DNA of 57,684 nucleotides from Dehalococcoidia bacterium (GTDB lineage Bacteria; Chloroflexota; Dehalococcoidia; Lucifugimonadales; Australimonadaceae): the NCBI GenBank assembly GCA_021296055.1, contig JAGWBE010000001.1, positions 1 to 57,684 of the forward strand, read 5' to 3'. The stretch's first letter is position 1. Every line of letters begins with the position of its first letter. The translations under genes were made by a program, and so were the position numbers. The notes beneath the pieces are model-generated. The model ran no database searches, was not told where the DNA came from, and saw only the letters and a program-made list of their open reading frames with translations. Below are positions 56,631 through 57,684 of this stretch, piece after piece.

Positions 56631-57684
56631 ATGGAAGCCTATCGCGGCATCGACCTGCTCGACATCGAGTCCGATCTGACGGACGAGGAGCGTCAGGTGC
56701 GCGACGCCGTCCGCGAGTTCGTGGAGCGCGAGGCGCTGCCGCTGATTCCGCAGCACTTCCGCGAGGGGACGTTCCCACCGGAGTTGGCCGCGCGGATGGC
56801 GGAGCTGGGCCTGTTCGGGGCGCACATCGAGGGCTACGGCTGCGCCGGCCTCGGCCCCGTCGCCTACGGCATGGCGATGCGCGAACTGGAGCGCGGCGAC
56901 TCGGCGCTGCGCTCCTTCTGCTCCGTCCAGTCGTCCTTGGCGATGACCGCCGTGTGGCTCCACGGCTCGGAGGAGCAGCGCCAACGCTGGCTGCCGCGGA
57001 TGGCGGCGGGCGAGGCGATCGGCGCGTTCGCCCTCACGGAGGCAGAGCACGGCAGCGACCCGTCACGGATGGAGACGCGGGCGGAGCGCACGGCGTCGGG
57101 CTGGCGCCTCAGCGGCGGCAAGTTCTGGATCACCAACGCCTCCATCGCGGCGCTGATGGTCGTGTGGGCAGCCACTGCCGACGGTATACGCGGGTTCATC
57201 GTCGAGGGCGGCCTGCCCGGCGTGAGCGTCGAGCCTATCCACAACAAGTTGTCGCTGCGGATGAGCCTGACGGGCGCGGTGGGGTTCGACGGCGTGGAAC
57301 TGGCGGAGGACGCACTGCTGCCGGGCACGAAGGGGCTAGTGTCGGCATTGGAGTGCCTGAACCACGCCCGTTTGGGCATCGCGTGGGGCGTAACGGGCGC
57401 GGCGGCGGCCTGCCTGCACGAGACGCTGGAGTACGCCAAAGGGCGCGTGCAGTTCTCGCGCCCCATAGCGGCCTACCAGTTGGTGCAAGCGAAGCTGGCC
57501 GACATGCACACGCAGTTGGCCGCGGCGCAGTTGCTGGCGCTCCAAGCCTCCAGGAACAAGGCGGCGGGGCGCCTCCACTACAGCCACATCAGCGCGGCCA
57601 AGCATCACAACGCGCAGACGGCGCTCGACATCGCCCGAACCTGCCGCGACCTGCTGGGCGGCGCGGGCGTGCTGGACGACTTCG
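56631..57684 (+). CDS. Acyl-CoA dehydrogenase, glutaryl-CoA-dehydrogenase-like (runs off right edge)
   Basis: The frame is open from an ATG at 56631 to the window end (351 codons seen). LDIESDLTDEERQVRDAVRE is the N-terminal helix, GYGCAGLGPVAYGMAMRELE followed by RGDSALRSFCSVQSSLAM (about residues 66-103) is characteristic of glutaryl-CoA dehydrogenases, and GAFALTEAEHGSDPSRMETR and GGKFWITNASIAALMVVWA carry the FAD and acyl-CoA contacts. LNHARLGIAWGVTGAAAACL matches the family. The catalytic Glu lies beyond the edge, so the activity (oxidative decarboxylation of glutaryl-CoA or a related acyl-CoA) cannot be confirmed. It is divergent from the cys operon. Confidence 0.87.
   Translation, partial: MEAYRGIDLLDIESDLTDEERQVRDAVREFVEREALPLIPQHFREGTFPPELAARMAELGLFGAHIEGYGCAGLGPVAYGMAMRELERGDSALRSFCSVQSSLAMTAVWLHGSEEQRQRWLPRMAAGEAIGAFALTEAEHGSDPSRMETRAERTASGWRLSGGKFWITNASIAALMVVWAATADGIRGFIVEGGLPGVSVEPIHNKLSLRMSLTGAVGFDGVELAEDALLPGTKGLVSALECLNHARLGIAWGVTGAAAACLHETLEYAKGRVQFSRPIAAYQLVQAKLADMHTQLAAAQLLALQASRNKAAGRLHYSHISAAKHHNAQTALDIARTCRDLLGGAGVLDDF

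Noticed and set aside
1..57684. CRISPR arrays
   Set aside because: The repeats seen are palindromic, far apart and unevenly spaced; there is no regular repeat-spacer run and no cas gene.

Overview
The window is a high-GC, gene-dense stretch of bacterial chromosome. The mix of genes suggests a member of the Chloroflexota, perhaps near Dehalococcoidia/SAR202: HerA-NurA beside a beta clamp, an F420-type LLM oxidoreductase, DUF6391 and DUF3105 proteins, an archaeal-type phosphoglycerate mutase, PurS, and many TTG/GTG starts. This placement is inference; no rRNA or other marker is present. Both ends cut through genes: a DNA methyltransferase on the left and an acyl-CoA dehydrogenase on the right.

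Layout. 1-5 kb (minus strand): dnaN, herA, nurA and a DNA methyltransferase form one tight operon. 5-8 kb: a lipoprotein cytochrome c, a small HTH protein divergent from a small export protein with repeated operator-like motifs between them, a DUF6391 protein, tRNA-Arg and an enoyl-CoA hydratase. 8-13 kb: a general L-amino-acid ABC transporter (aapJ-aapQ-aapM-aapP) with a strong terminator after the binding protein. 13-18 kb: a branched-chain amino-acid ABC transporter (livG-F-H-M) with its lipoprotein binding protein convergent. 18-26 kb: two MFS transporters, a SelA-like PLP protein, a polysaccharide deacetylase, an unknown protein and a D-glutamate-cyclase-like/racemase pair. One of the MFS genes and the SelA-like gene appear frameshifted. 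26-33 kb (minus): tsaC, a polyprenyl synthetase, pgk, apgM, a DUF1445 protein, tpiA and miaA. 33-46 kb: guaA, purD, an LLM oxidoreductase with a fused TRAP permease, an orphan antitoxin, an MFS exporter, then purE-purB-purC-DUF3105-purS and an RlmJ-like protein. 46-53 kb (minus): birA-hisZ-hisG-hisD-hisC-hisB. 53-56.5 kb: tRNA-Gly, a VOC protein and the sulfate assimilation operon cysH-cysC-sat.

The most striking feature is the leader of the sulfate operon. A textbook promoter (TTGACA, 17 bp, TAGCAT) is followed within about 10 bases by a 25-codon ORF whose codons 5-11 include five cysteines. A strong intrinsic terminator comes next, then a 37-codon ORF with a good ribosome site, then cysH. 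This looks like cysteine-responsive leader-peptide attenuation on a nearly leaderless transcript.

Other points of interest are the two halves of a D-glutamate-cyclase-like protein encoded separately in the same 5 kb, a long-form HisG together with HisZ, a polyprenyl synthetase lacking the first DDxxD, a pentanucleotide repeat inside the start of livH, and several families of dispersed palindromic or MITE-like repeats in the intergenic gaps.
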